Shown one piece after another: positions 27,028 to 36,767 of a stretch of 64,000 nt of DNA (positions are counted from its first letter, which is position 1; every line of letters begins with the position of its first letter). The stretch spans positions 212,408 through 276,407 of the forward strand of contig CANTVF010000004.1 in NCBI GenBank assembly GCA_947852905.1, given 5' to 3'. The translations under genes were made by a program, and so were the position numbers. The notes beneath the pieces were generated by a model, which did not search any database, was not told the DNA's origin, and saw only the letters and a program-made list of their open reading frames with translations. This DNA comes from an uncultured Tidjanibacter sp. Its GTDB lineage: Bacteria > Bacteroidota > Bacteroidia > Bacteroidales > Rikenellaceae.

Positions 27028-27431
27028 TCCGCCCCGCGCAACAGAACGGAGCAATTTGAATATTGGAGACAGAAAAATTACTCCGCTCGCTGGCGGCGAG
27101 TAAAACGCGTATTTCCGGCAAATGCACGATACCGCATTCCGCACGATAATCGAGACTCATCCTACCGGTTCCGACCGCAACAGTCGTCTAAAAAACACGA
27201 CCAGTACCGCCACTGTCGGCCAAACAGGATGTCAAACGGCTTTATAAAAATAGCAGATATATCGTCGGAATCGCCGACTTAACCCGGAATACGAATAAAA
27301 ATAAAGCTGCTGCAGAGGAATAGACCTCTTCTCCGGACATGATATACTGAGACGGCATTCCGACAAACGACGAATTATAAGAAACGGCCCGCCGGACACG
27401 TAAGACTACGCACAACGAAACTCAAAATTAC
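27028..27431. other. Intergenic region, no gene seen
   Basis: About 400 bases between ispG and the WbqC-family gene. I find no ORF, tRNA or clear terminator; a weak imperfect repeat around tactccgctcgctggcggcgagta (27079-27102) is the only structure. Confidence 0.55.
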
Positions 27432-28052
27432 ATGACGATACTGCCGCTGACATATCTCGGAAATACCGAATATTTTTCCCTCCTGTTGCAGGAGGAGTGC
27501 GTCATAGACCTGTACGAACATTACATCAAACAGAGCTACCGCAACCGGTGCGAAATAATGACGGCGACAGGCACGGCCGCGCTTACCGTCAACGTAGTAA
27601 AGGGAGGAAGCATAGTGAAACGTCCGGTCCGCGACATTCAGATAGATTACTCGAAACGCTGGCAACACCAGCATTGGACGGCCATAACCTCTGCTTACCG
27701 CAACTCCCCGTATTTCGACCATTACTGCGACCTGTTCGCACCGTTTTACGAAAAGCGTTTCCGGTTTCTGGCAGATCTCAACATACCGCTCGCCGAAACG
27801 ATCGTCAAGATACTCGGCAGCCCCGGCTCCCTACGATTCAGCGATTCATACGTCGAGACATCCACAGGCGATACCGATCTGCGCGGAGCGTTCAAGCCTT
27901 CGGCGGATCGTACGCGAATGCCCCCTGCCACACACGAGTACCAGCAGGTATTCTCCGACCGGCAGCCGTTCGCACCCAATCTGTCGGTAATAGACCTCAT
28001 ATTCTGCGAAGGTCCGGCCGCAGCGGACATACTGCGCGGATCGATAAGATAA
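27432..28052 (+). CDS. WbqC-family protein
   Basis: The 206-residue protein opens with 'LPLTYLGNTEYFSLLLQ' and contains 'YRNRCEIMTATGTAALTVNVVKGG' and 'DIQIDYSKRWQHQHWTAITSAYRNSPYFDHY', the hallmark stretch of the WbqC family (PF08889). Members occur in O-antigen and glycan loci and may act in aminosugar formation, but no reaction is established. It ends ahead of a shared terminator. No glycan-biosynthesis genes are next to it here. Confidence 0.88.
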   Translation: MTILPLTYLGNTEYFSLLLQEECVIDLYEHYIKQSYRNRCEIMTATGTAALTVNVVKGGSIVKRPVRDIQIDYSKRWQHQHWTAITSAYRNSPYFDHYCDLFAPFYEKRFRFLADLNIPLAETIVKILGSPGSLRFSDSYVETSTGDTDLRGAFKPSADRTRMPPATHEYQQVFSDRQPFAPNLSVIDLIFCEGPAAADILRGSIR

Positions 28053-28073
28053 ACATACCCAACCAAACATACA

Positions 28074-28113
28074 AAAGGCTACGCCCCATTTAACTTTTGG
28101 TGGCGTAGCCTTT
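28074..28113. terminator. Bidirectional terminator between the WbqC gene and the barrel gene
   Basis: Arms aaaggctacgcc (28074-28085) and ggcgtagccttt (28102-28113) form a 12-bp stem. T-rich ends occur on both strands, so it can serve the two convergent genes. Confidence 0.75.
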
Positions 28114-28223
28114 ATCATATCGTCCGTATATCCGCCGTCATTACAAGTCCGGCAGACACACGACCGCTCTTACTATTCGCGAACAAACCGATCGCATGAA
28201 CCGGCCTCCGTTCGCGACTACGA

Positions 28224-28859
28224 TCAGAACTTATAACCTATGCCGAAAGTGAAAGTGCCGAAATCGACGCCGACGCCGTAAGCCGCAATCTTTTCACCGG
28301 CACTACCTGCGAGCGCATAAAATCCGCCGATAGAAGCGTTGACGATCCAATGATCGTTGATCCTGCAATTAATTGCGGGCGCCACTGTCAATAACGCGAC
28401 ATCCATCTGATTTGCAGTCACTTTAGTTTTATTTCCGCCCAAAATTTCAACATCCCTATCGGCGCGTCCCTGATAGCCTAAAAACCCTTCAAAGGAAACG
28501 AAGAATCTGTCAGACAAAGGCAAATAATAATTAATGTTAGCGCCTATCGTAAAGACATGCGTCCCGACACGAGTTTTGTATGTCTGATCGCCGCTGAAAT
28601 TCGGAATTTTTTCACCTGTCCACTGATTGGAATATCCCAATGTTCCGCCGACTGACAACCGATCGTTCAAAAAATACTCGAACTCAGGTGCAATGGAAAT
28701 GAGATTTTGCGACGCTTTACCATCCTTATTCCCTATCCCCGAAGTATTGAGACCGATACTACCTTTCAGAAGCATATCGCCTTTGGAAAAACTCTGGGCG
28801 GATACCGAACAAACGGCTGCCACGGCAAAAATTACGGAAAGAATAAAAGTCTTTTTCAT
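28224..28859 (-). CDS. Outer-membrane beta-barrel protein (paralogue A)
   Basis: The track start at 28865 is TTG; the ATG at 28859 gives 211 residues with signal peptide MKKTFILSVIFAVAAVCSVSAQ. The mature part starts 'FSKGDMLLKGSIGLNTSG' and proceeds in amphipathic beta-strands to the terminal 'FTFGIGYKF', an eight-strand type small barrel. It resembles the next gene (29059) in start, 'FEYFLNDRLSVGGTLGY' region and end. A TATCTTTG box lies upstream. Function unknown. Confidence 0.85.
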   Translation of the reverse strand: MKKTFILSVIFAVAAVCSVSAQSFSKGDMLLKGSIGLNTSGIGNKDGKASQNLISIAPEFEYFLNDRLSVGGTLGYSNQWTGEKIPNFSGDQTYKTRVGTHVFTIGANINYYLPLSDRFFVSFEGFLGYQGRADRDVEILGGNKTKVTANQMDVALLTVAPAINCRINDHWIVNASIGGFYALAGSAGEKIAAYGVGVDFGTFTFGIGYKF

Positions 28860-28904
28860 GTTCAAATATGTTTTAATGATTCGACTCCAAACATTTATTC
28901 ATAT

Positions 28905-28912
28905 CAAAGATA
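28905..28912 (-). promoter_or_regulatory. Promoter -7 box of barrel paralogue A
   Basis: The minus strand reads TATCTTTG, matching TAnnTTTG. The transcript would start near 28898, about 40 bases before the ATG at 28859. The two paralogous barrel genes are therefore separate units or at least separately boosted. Confidence 0.6.
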
Positions 28913-29058
28913 AACAATTATTCTTTATCCGTTGCGATTTTCCGCAGCAATGTTCAAACATCCTATCAGTTTCGTCGCGGGATCCGTTCCTGCACCGACG
29001 ACGTACACCGCAACAAGGCATCGCTCGTGCAGTTACGAGACCCTACGGCTACGCCTTG

Positions 29059-29670
29059 TCAGAAACGGAAACCCACGCCGAGCACCATGCCGCCGAAGTG
29101 TACCCCTGCGGTAGCTATGAACTCGCCGTCGGCAACACCTGCGATCGCATTTATATTACCGAAAGAGGCGGTCAGGACGAACTTGTCCGTCGCCATAAAA
29201 TTCAGTGTCGGAGTAACCGTTACCAAACCGACATGCATTAATCCCCCTCCATCGGATATACTCGATCCGCCGACGGAATAAGAGCTCCTGCAGAACAAAC
29301 CGGCATAGCCGAAAAAGCCGTCGATAGACAGATACAATCTGGCAGATAAAGGCAGATACCATTTCAAGGTAGGACCGACCATAGCAAGCATATAGCTATC
29401 CTTGTTCTTTTCATATACATCACCGACCATCCCTCCGGATATTTGCGCAAACTCCGTATAACTTACCTTGGCCCCGACGGATCTGTTGTCCCGATAAAAA
29501 TATTCGAACTGCGGCGAGACGGATAAAAGGCAATAAGTATAGTCGAAGTTGCCGAGAGCCTGTACCCCCAGCTCTCCTTTCAGAAACATATCGCCCTCGT
29601 GCAGTTCCTGAGCGCGAGCTACGCCGTACGACATGAAAAGACACATGCAGATAATCAAAGTCCGTTTCAT
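29059..29670 (-). CDS. Outer-membrane beta-barrel protein (paralogue B)
   Basis: The 203-residue product has signal peptide MKRTLIICMCLFMSYGVARA and a mature start 'ELHEGDMFLKGELGVQALG', parallel to paralogue A ('GDMLLKGSIGL'). Shared landmarks are 'SPQFEYFYRDNRSVGAKVSY', 'WYLPLSARLYLSIDGFFGYAG' and the terminal 'VLGVGFRF'. The two genes probably arose by duplication. Function unknown; surface-exposed loops differ most. Confidence 0.83.
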   Translation of the reverse strand: MKRTLIICMCLFMSYGVARAQELHEGDMFLKGELGVQALGNFDYTYCLLSVSPQFEYFYRDNRSVGAKVSYTEFAQISGGMVGDVYEKNKDSYMLAMVGPTLKWYLPLSARLYLSIDGFFGYAGLFCRSSYSVGGSSISDGGGLMHVGLVTVTPTLNFMATDKFVLTASFGNINAIAGVADGEFIATAGVHFGGMVLGVGFRF

Positions 29671-30116
29671 AAATCAAAGATTTTAAGGATTAAAATAAAA
29701 TTATAACACAAGGTAGCGATCATTTCGACACTCCGAATGATTTCTGAAAAAGAGACAACAGTAAATCTGCTATCGTGATCACCCTACAGGCATTTCAAGA
29801 TACAGACCGAATAATGTAGGTTACACATCACTCACACCAAGCACGAAAACGCAAACCGGACGAAAAGAAATGAACAAGGCTATCGTATCGCAACGGATGC
29901 TGCGGTACAAATCTGAAAACTAACCGATAAAAAAGAATAAGAAACGAACGCATCTCCAGACAGTAATCCGGGCACGCAACGAAATAAATGCGTTCCGCTC
30001 CACCGCGTAAAAATCACACATGCACGTATACGCAGATTCGTAAACGTCACCCCAAAGATATACGTACCGATAAGATTAACATCTGTCCGCGCAACCGAAT
30101 AACTAAAGACCGGACG
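29671..30116. other. Intergenic region, no gene seen
   Basis: About 445 AT-rich bases between barrel paralogue B and the GH2-family gene. It must hold the promoter of paralogue B; a TACCTTGT sequence on the minus strand near 29716 is one mismatch from TAnnTTTG. I see no coding ORF. Confidence 0.55.
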
Positions 30117-32156
30117 TCACAACACGGAGCCGGGAGCATATACCAACGATGCGCTGTTCTCCACGGTAACATAATCGTCACCTGAATCCATGACGGAAAA
30201 CGCATATACCTCATTATCTCCGCGCACCAGCTTTACATTCCGCCATACGAAAATGCCGTTTTTACCAGACACGACACCCTGAGACACACCGTTCACGGAA
30301 AGCTCTACGGTGGGCAGATTGGAATATACGGTTATGTCCTGTACTTCGGATTCCCTTACCGGATGCCTGTTCCCCGTTATATATATGAAAGGATCGTCAT
30401 GGTTCCAGTTGGCCTTGTAAAGCCAGTATGCGTCCTTACGCACCTTGCGGTCGAACGTAACGAGTCCACAGTCCACCAGTCCCTCGCCGTTACCGGCCGG
30501 ATACGAGACGGAGCCGTGATCGAACATATCGCCCACGAACACTCCCCAATACCGTTTCTGATTTCCCAAAGCGGCAATGTGTACTTCATGTACATGCGCC
30601 TGCCAGTTTTCGGCATGACATCCCCTATACGGGTCAGGACGTTTCAAAGGCTCGGCATAACACCCTTCGCTGCCGCCGACGCGGTAACTCACCGCGGAAC
30701 ATATCCTGTTCCATTTTTTGTCGCCTTGCAACTGTCTGTCCCAAATAGTTATATCCTCAGGCATTCCCGACAGCCACCCGAAAGTATGATTCCACACTAT
30801 CAGGTCGGGAATACGGTTGATATCGCCGTCCTTGTTGCTTACGCCTACCGTAAGACGGCTGCCGTCCGCCCTGTGCGCCTCGTCGTTCAGAACGCCTATG
30901 AACGGTATCGGATCGTCCCCGCGCAACTCAGGATCGGAAAATATGCCCCAGAAAAATACCGACGGATTATTATATCGTTGGCATATGGTCTCTTTCAGCT
31001 GCGACAGGGCGTTCTCGCGGAAAGCCGGCGAGTCGTAGAATCCGCGCGTTCCCATAGCCGAAGCACCCGTAAACGGAGAATCGGCCAGCACCACGATACC
31101 GCGCCGGTCGCACATTTCGTAGAACTCGCCGTAATGGCTTCCGCCGGCCACCCGGACGGCATTGGCACCCATTTCGCATATTATGTCGAGATCCTCTTCC
31201 ATTTGGGCGATCGTGGAAACGGGACCCGACATCGCCCTATCGCGCCATAACACGACTCCCCGCAAAGGATATTCGTGCCCGTTAAGCGACAATCCCCTGT
31301 CCGGATCTACCGAAAAACTGCGGAACCCGGTAAGAAAAGAGACCGAATCGGTACGTGTGCCGTCATCGAGCGACACCGTAACCCTATACAGATAAGGGTC
31401 GTCCACACCTTGCCACAGATGAGGGTCGTCGACCTCGAACGGAATCTCGGCTACCGTAACACCATTGTCCGCCCTGTGACGCACCCTGTCGTAAAAGACC
31501 ACGCTGTCACGGGCATCGGATATGCGCATGCCCACCTGTACCGCATGCTGCAACTTGCTGTTGACACTCACTCGTGCGCAACCGGCAGCCTTACCGGCAT
31601 CGGCCTGAGCGACTACCATTTTCACCCCGTTGCCGCCGAAACCGTCGAAACCTATAGCGCTGCCGTCCGTAACGACAAGCTCCACACCGCGCGTAATGCC
31701 GCCGTAAACGTTATCCTCGCCGGCAGTAGGAAGCACATCGGTACGCTCGGCATTGCTGACCATTACCCACAACAGATTGTTGCCGCCGAAATCGAAACAA
31801 TCCGTTATCTCGAATTCGAACGCATTGCAACCGCCCTTGTGCTGCCCCACGTAACGTCCGTTCACCAAAAGGTCGGTGACCGCGGAGGCACCCTCGAATC
31901 GCAGGAATATGCGTTTCCCGCGCCACTGGGGACGCGCCTTGACATATTTTATATAATTGCCCATACCGCGATAATAGTCGGGACTACCGGCTAGGGCATC
32001 CGTATTCCACGTATGTGGCAGATCGACGTTCAACGAATCGCGTTCGTCACAGGTATAAAACTTCCACCCCCTGTTGAGGTCGTAAACATCACGTGCTGCG
32101 GAAGCAAATACCGGTACTACCAGCATTGCCAGAAACATTACGAGTGACTTTTTCAT
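30117..32156 (-). CDS. Secreted GH2-family protein with apparently lost catalytic residues
   Basis: The ATG at 32156 gives a signal peptide (MKKSLVMFLAMLVVPVFASA) and 679 residues. The GH2 order is intact: sugar-binding jelly roll ('LNRGWKFYTCDERDSLNVDLPHTWN'), Ig-like domain, TIM barrel ('MGANAVRVAGGSHYGEFYEMC'), and an Ig-like tail. In this ORF's numbering (from 32174) the acid/base site usually reading 'GLFNEL' reads 'GIFSDPEL' (Glu to Asp414), and the nucleophile site usually 'SEYGAG' reads 'VSYRVGG' (Glu to Ser496). The barrel Trp before 'MFDF' is Gly. It is probably a binding protein, not a beta-galactosidase, though that is an inference. Confidence 0.85.
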   Translation of the reverse strand: MKKSLVMFLAMLVVPVFASAARDVYDLNRGWKFYTCDERDSLNVDLPHTWNTDALAGSPDYYRGMGNYIKYVKARPQWRGKRIFLRFEGASAVTDLLVNGRYVGQHKGGCNAFEFEITDCFDFGGNNLLWVMVSNAERTDVLPTAGEDNVYGGITRGVELVVTDGSAIGFDGFGGNGVKMVVAQADAGKAAGCARVSVNSKLQHAVQVGMRISDARDSVVFYDRVRHRADNGVTVAEIPFEVDDPHLWQGVDDPYLYRVTVSLDDGTRTDSVSFLTGFRSFSVDPDRGLSLNGHEYPLRGVVLWRDRAMSGPVSTIAQMEEDLDIICEMGANAVRVAGGSHYGEFYEMCDRRGIVVLADSPFTGASAMGTRGFYDSPAFRENALSQLKETICQRYNNPSVFFWGIFSDPELRGDDPIPFIGVLNDEAHRADGSRLTVGVSNKDGDINRIPDLIVWNHTFGWLSGMPEDITIWDRQLQGDKKWNRICSAVSYRVGGSEGCYAEPLKRPDPYRGCHAENWQAHVHEVHIAALGNQKRYWGVFVGDMFDHGSVSYPAGNGEGLVDCGLVTFDRKVRKDAYWLYKANWNHDDPFIYITGNRHPVRESEVQDITVYSNLPTVELSVNGVSQGVVSGKNGIFVWRNVKLVRGDNEVYAFSVMDSGDDYVTVENSASLVYAPGSVL

Positions 32157-32254
32157 AATCCGATGCGCTTTCACTTTTGCCGACAGCGGTTTCCATCCCC
32201 GGAAACCGCCCCGACAAATAGTCTTGTCCGCGCTAAAGGTAGCGATTTTTTTAC

Positions 32255-32262
32255 TACTTTCG
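32255..32262 (+). promoter_or_regulatory. Possible promoter -7 box of the cvpA-rsgA-trmH operon
   Basis: TACTTTCG differs from TAnnTTTG at one position. It would place the transcript start near 32269, about 34 bases before the cvpA ATG. A divergent TACCTTTA on the minus strand at 32236-32243 could serve the GH2 gene. Confidence 0.4.
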
Positions 32263-32302
32263 TAGGCGGATTATCCACCGGCGCTGGCCGCAATCGTAAA
32301 AG

Positions 32303-32842
32303 ATGAATACCCTCGACATAATACTTATCGTACTGCTTCTTATCGCGGCCGTAAACGGTTGGCGCAAAGGCATCATAACGCAGGCATGCGGAATAGCCGG
32401 GCTGATTCTCGGAATCATGTTCGCCATACGCTTCAGCCGACGGGTGGGCGACTGGCTGAATGTCGGCGACGATTTCGCTCCCGTACTCGGCTTCATAGTC
32501 ATACTGCTCGTAAGCATCGTAGTCCTCGCACTGATCGGCTATCTTTTCAAAAAGGTATTCCACCTCACGGGCTTCGGCATCATCGACCGTATAGGCGGCC
32601 TGGCCGTAGGCGTAGTCAAGATAGGACTGCTGCTGAGCATACTGATCGGCTTCTTCGTACGCATGAACGACAACTATCATTGGGTGGATCCGAAGGAGAT
32701 AACCGATTCTGCGGTATACAAACCGCTTCAGGCCATGACGGATGCCATATTCCCGTACCTGATAGAGGCCAAGGACAAGATAATGGACTCTGTTCCCGAA
32801 AACTCCACGGACAACGACTCGGACGAATCCGAACAGGCATAA
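32303..32842 (+). CDS. CvpA-family membrane protein
   Basis: The 179-residue protein has four hydrophobic helices within the first 125 residues and the CvpA pattern 'DIILIVLLLIAAVNGWRKGIITQACGIAGLILGIMFA'. The tail (about 130-179) is acidic and polar. CvpA was named for colicin V secretion in E. coli, but its real role is unclear and is linked to envelope stress in other bacteria. It starts an apparent operon with rsgA 10 bases downstream. Confidence 0.9.
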   Translation: MNTLDIILIVLLLIAAVNGWRKGIITQACGIAGLILGIMFAIRFSRRVGDWLNVGDDFAPVLGFIVILLVSIVVLALIGYLFKKVFHLTGFGIIDRIGGLAVGVVKIGLLLSILIGFFVRMNDNYHWVDPKEITDSAVYKPLQAMTDAIFPYLIEAKDKIMDSVPENSTDNDSDESEQA

Positions 32843-32852
32843 TCACAACGGC

Positions 32853-33782
32853 ATGGCAGAAAAACTCACCGGAACGGTCATAGAAAGCACCGGCAGCCAC
32901 TACAAGATACTCACCCCCGACGGCGCAACACTCGAAACCCGTCTGCGAGGCAAACTGCGTCTGGACGGTCGCCGCACCACGAATCCCGTAGCAGTCGGCG
33001 ACGAAGTATCATTCGAGACCACACCGGAAGGCGAGACCGTGATCACGGCCGTATCGCCGCGACGCAACTACCTCATACGCCGCGCCTCCAATCTGTCGAA
33101 AGAGGCGCATGTCATAGCCTCCAACCTCGATCAGGCATTCGTTGTGGCATCGCTCGTCGCACCGGCCACGAATCCCGAATTCATCGACCGTTTCCTCGTC
33201 ACATGCGAGGCATACAACATTCCCGCCGGCATAATACTCAACAAATGCGACCTGCTGGAAGATTTTCCCGATGCGATAGTCGAATTCGCCTCTACCTACG
33301 CCTCGGCGGGCTACGAAACCTACCCCGTATCGGCCGCCCGACCGAACGGTGCTGAAGCGCTCCGCGCACTGTTTGCCGGAAAAACCACGCTGCTTACCGG
33401 AAACTCCGGAGTCGGCAAATCCACGATAATAAAATACATGATCCCTGATGCCGACGTACGCATAGGCCGTATTTCCGACTACCACCACAAAGGCATGCAC
33501 ACCACGACATTCGCACGCATGTACCGTCTGCCGGAGGGAGGCAGCATAATAGACACCCCCGGCATAAAAGGGTTCGGGCTGATAGACATAGACGCTTCGG
33601 AAGTATTCCGCTACTTCCCGGAATTCATGCGTTATGCCCCCGGCTGCCAGTATTATAACTGCACCCACACCCACGAGCCGGGCTGCGCCGTCACGGCGGC
33701 GGTAGAACGCGGAGACATATCCTCGCAGAGATACGTAAGTTACCTGAAACTGCTCGACGAAGATGGCAAATACCGTTTATGA
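32853..33782 (+). CDS. rsgA: Ribosome small-subunit-dependent GTPase RsgA
   Basis: The 309-residue protein has an N-terminal OB domain and a circularly permuted GTPase: G4 'LNKCDLL' comes before G1 'TGNSGVGKST' and G3 'DTPGIKGFG'. A zinc site follows: 'YNCTHTHEPGC' with a preceding Cys in 'PGCQYYNC'. RsgA assists late 30S maturation by releasing RbfA and checking the decoding site. Its end overlaps the trmH start by 20 bases, implying coupling. Confidence 0.97.
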   Translation: MAEKLTGTVIESTGSHYKILTPDGATLETRLRGKLRLDGRRTTNPVAVGDEVSFETTPEGETVITAVSPRRNYLIRRASNLSKEAHVIASNLDQAFVVASLVAPATNPEFIDRFLVTCEAYNIPAGIILNKCDLLEDFPDAIVEFASTYASAGYETYPVSAARPNGAEALRALFAGKTTLLTGNSGVGKSTIIKYMIPDADVRIGRISDYHHKGMHTTTFARMYRLPEGGSIIDTPGIKGFGLIDIDASEVFRYFPEFMRYAPGCQYYNCTHTHEPGCAVTAAVERGDISSQRYVSYLKLLDEDGKYRL

Positions 33783-34461
33783 TGCCGCGGCCGACGGACC
33801 GCAGTGGTACGCCGAACGCATAGAATACCTTTCTCGTTTCGTTCTGCCCGAAAGAGCGGAGACATTCGACCGGGTACTGTCCATGCGCACACGCTGGCTT
33901 ACGGTCTGCATGGAGAATACGTTCCACCCGCAGAACGCCAGCGCCGTAGTCCGCACCTGCGAGGCCTTCGGCATACAGGACATATACACCGTAGAGAATC
34001 TATGCAAATTCAACCCTAACGTCAACATAGTGCGCGGAACCGACAAATGGATAGACCTGCGCCGGCACCGCAATACGGCATCCGCTATAACGGCGCTCCG
34101 CGAACGCGGTTACCGCATAATAGCCACCGCTCCGCATATAGGCGACACTACCGCAGAGGAATTCGACGTCGCTTCGTCGCCGTTCGCCATCGTCTTCGGA
34201 ACCGAACATGCCGGCATCAGCGAGGAGATAATCCGTGAGGCGGACGGTTTCATACGCATTCCGATGCACGGTTTCGTCGAAAGTCTCAACGTCTCGGCAT
34301 CCGCCGCCATACTGCTGCATACGCTGTCGACACGCCTGCGTGAGAGCGACGCCCAGTGGCGCCTGCCGCAAGAAGAGAAGCTGCAACTGATGTTCCGGTG
34401 GCTCATGGCAAGCATACGCGACTCTGGGAACATACTCTCGCACGGGTTCCCGACTCCGTAG
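33763..34461 (+). CDS. trmH: tRNA (guanosine-2'-O-)-methyltransferase, TrmH/SpoU family
   Basis: The 232-residue protein shows the three SPOUT motifs: 'NTFHPQNASAVVRTCEAFG', 'FAIVFGTEHAGISEEII' and 'VESLNVSASAAILLHTL'. The catalytic Arg is in motif 1. The N-terminal 'RAETFDRVLSMRTRWLTV' matches TrmH proper, which methylates G18 of tRNA with S-adenosylmethionine, more than the rRNA enzyme RlmB. The gene overlaps rsgA by 20 bases. Confidence 0.88.
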   Translation: MANTVYDAAADGPQWYAERIEYLSRFVLPERAETFDRVLSMRTRWLTVCMENTFHPQNASAVVRTCEAFGIQDIYTVENLCKFNPNVNIVRGTDKWIDLRRHRNTASAITALRERGYRIIATAPHIGDTTAEEFDVASSPFAIVFGTEHAGISEEIIREADGFIRIPMHGFVESLNVSASAAILLHTLSTRLRESDAQWRLPQEEKLQLMFRWLMASIRDSGNILSHGFPTP

Positions 34462-34531
34462 CCGATTCCCGATAAGGCGCATATCGCCACAACCGACCAT
34501 ATACGCAACTGGGCATATACGACATAAAAAC

Positions 34532-35782
34532 ATGAAAGCCGAAATCATAACCATTGGCGACGAAATACTCATCGGCCAGATAATAGACACCAATTCGGCA
34601 TGGATAGCCGAACAGCTGAATACGGCGGGCTTCACCGTCCTGCGAAAATTCTCGATAGGCGACGACCGAACGGAAATACGCGACACCATAAACGAAGCGC
34701 TGCACCGCTCCGAAGCGGTGATAGTGACGGGCGGACTCGGCCCCACCAAGGACGACATCACGAAACTGACGCTGGCGGAGATGTTCGGCGGCGGTATGGT
34801 ACGCGACGAGGAGACCTACGAACGCAACCGACGGATACTCGAGGCGCGCGGCATAGAATACAACGACCTGAACAAGGGGCAATCGCTCGTACCCGCCCAA
34901 GCTACCGTTTTGCAGAACCTGCACGGCACGGCGCCGGGAATGTGGTTCGAACGCGACGGACACGTCCTCGTCTCGCTGCCCGGCGTTCCCTTTGAAATGA
35001 AGGAGCTGATGAACGGCGAAGTGCTTCCACGCCTTGAAAAGCGTTTCCGTCACGGCAAGGTGATCCATAAAACGGCAATAACGTTCGGCCTCGCCGAATC
35101 GGTACTCGCGGCGACCATATCCGATTGGGAAGATGCACTGCCCGACTACCTGCATCTGGCATATCTGCCCAGTCCGGCACAGATAAGGCTCCGCCTGTCT
35201 GCATACGACATAGAAGGTCGCGAAGAGGCGGCCGAAATAGACAGGCGATTCGCAACGCTCGAAAAACTGATACCGGAACATTTCATAGGTTACGGCGACG
35301 ACACTCTCGCTTCCGTCACCGCCTCCACACTCTCCTCGCGCGGCAATACGCTCGCAGTGGCCGAATCATGTACAGGAGGTGCACTGAGCGCATGTTTCAC
35401 ATCGATGCCCGGCGCATCGGAATACTTTCTCGGCAGCGTGGTATCGTATAGCAACGAAGTGAAAGCCTCCGTACTCGGCGTATCCCGCGCCGACCTCGCC
35501 GCCTATGGCGCCGTGAGCGAACAGGTAGCCCGTCAAATGGCCGAAGGGGTACGCCGACTCTGCGGCTCGGATTACGCTCTCGCCACCACTGGCGTCGCCG
35601 GTCCTTCGGGCGGCTCGCCTGACAAACCGGTAGGCACCGTATGGATAGCGCTGGCCACCCCCGACGGTACTACTGCACGCCTGTTCACCTTCGCCAAACT
35701 GCGCGCCCAGAATATAGAACGCGCATCGGCCAATGCGATAAACATGCTGCGCCTGCATCTGCTCGACGCTTCAAAACGATAA
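34532..35782 (+). CDS. cinA: CinA-family protein (nicotinamide-nucleotide amidase)
   Basis: The 416-residue protein has the N-terminal MoCF-like domain ('IITIGDEILIGQIIDTNSAW', 'VTGGLGPTKDDITK') and the C-terminal PncC amidase domain ('VAESCTGGALSACFTSMPG' with the catalytic Ser-Cys region, and 'TTGVAGPSGGSPDKPVGTVW'). It likely hydrolyses NMN to recycle NAD, with ADP-ribose pyrophosphatase activity in the N-terminal part of some homologues. It follows trmH by 70 bases on the same strand. Confidence 0.95.
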   Translation: MKAEIITIGDEILIGQIIDTNSAWIAEQLNTAGFTVLRKFSIGDDRTEIRDTINEALHRSEAVIVTGGLGPTKDDITKLTLAEMFGGGMVRDEETYERNRRILEARGIEYNDLNKGQSLVPAQATVLQNLHGTAPGMWFERDGHVLVSLPGVPFEMKELMNGEVLPRLEKRFRHGKVIHKTAITFGLAESVLAATISDWEDALPDYLHLAYLPSPAQIRLRLSAYDIEGREEAAEIDRRFATLEKLIPEHFIGYGDDTLASVTASTLSSRGNTLAVAESCTGGALSACFTSMPGASEYFLGSVVSYSNEVKASVLGVSRADLAAYGAVSEQVARQMAEGVRRLCGSDYALATTGVAGPSGGSPDKPVGTVWIALATPDGTTARLFTFAKLRAQNIERASANAINMLRLHLLDASKR

Positions 35783-36725
35783 AAGATCCACATCCCGCCG
35801 TAAGATATCCGGAAATACGGCCGCTGGCAATCCGGTCGGCAACTTAAGCAAATAGAGAACATCCAAACGGCACGCCCCATGATTCAACCGCCGTAGCTAC
35901 AGGCTACTGCCGGCAGACACCAAACCGGCTACGGCCGTCATCGACAAAGAACTATGCCGGTCAACCAGAGCCTCGCCCGGGAAAATCCTGCAGCCATTCA
36001 CGCATCGTTACCGGTGAACGGCCGCGGGGCACTGCGGGCAATATCGGCGAAACAGGTTTTCATATCCGACACGCGCCGATATCTGCAAAAAAGCCAGCCT
36101 ATACGACTGCAAAGAAATACATACGCAACGACGTCCTATACTCCGACATCAATAATACGATAAAGCCTGTACACGATAACGGCAAGGACGCCACGATACC
36201 GGCCGCCGGCAACATATCCCACAGCCCGTCATTTCCAATGTCCACACAAACGGCAGTTCCGTAGTGACGGCAATCCGCTGCATCGCACTGTCGGTATCGT
36301 TTATTCATTTCCGCCGTGATTCCGAAATAAACACGACAATACATACTGTTCGTCATTCATCGTAACCGAGTATACCTCCGCATACACTCCATTACCACAC
36401 TATACAACGCATTGAAAATCCTATACGCACAGCCGGAGCCTTACACCCTCCGCAGCCACGGCGAGAATCACCGTAGCTTCACTTACAGCACAATATGCTA
36501 CGAAAACATGTACGGACTGCGGCAACACGATAAACATGCCGCAATGCATCCTCGTACAACACCGAAGACAATTACCAGATTCTCCGTATTTATGCTAACC
36601 CATGCAAACCGGAACGACACAGAACGTTATCCCGGCACCAAACGGGTTCGCTCCTATACAATCCGTATACGACAACATTTCCCTCCGGCGTATCATAAAT
36701 ACATTACCTTTACACGAAAATACGA
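35783..36725. other. Long gene-free stretch after cinA
   Basis: More than 900 bases with no convincing gene. The plus-strand ORF at 36412-36861 crosses a palindrome and has no domain, so I do not call it. This is unusually empty for the otherwise compact window and may be a decayed gene or mobile-element remnant. Confidence 0.6.
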
Positions 36726-36767
36726 AAGTGGGTTGTATCAAAACATAATTTTTGACGCAACCCACTT
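36726..36767. repeat. Imperfect 42-base palindrome
   Basis: Arms aagtgggttg and caacccactt (36726-36735, 36758-36767) pair perfectly, and tcaaaa/ttttga pair inside with two mismatches between. On the minus strand T-rich sequence follows, so it could terminate the lipoprotein gene at 36911. It also resembles paired terminal repeats of a small transposable element; I cannot decide which from sequence alone. Confidence 0.5.
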
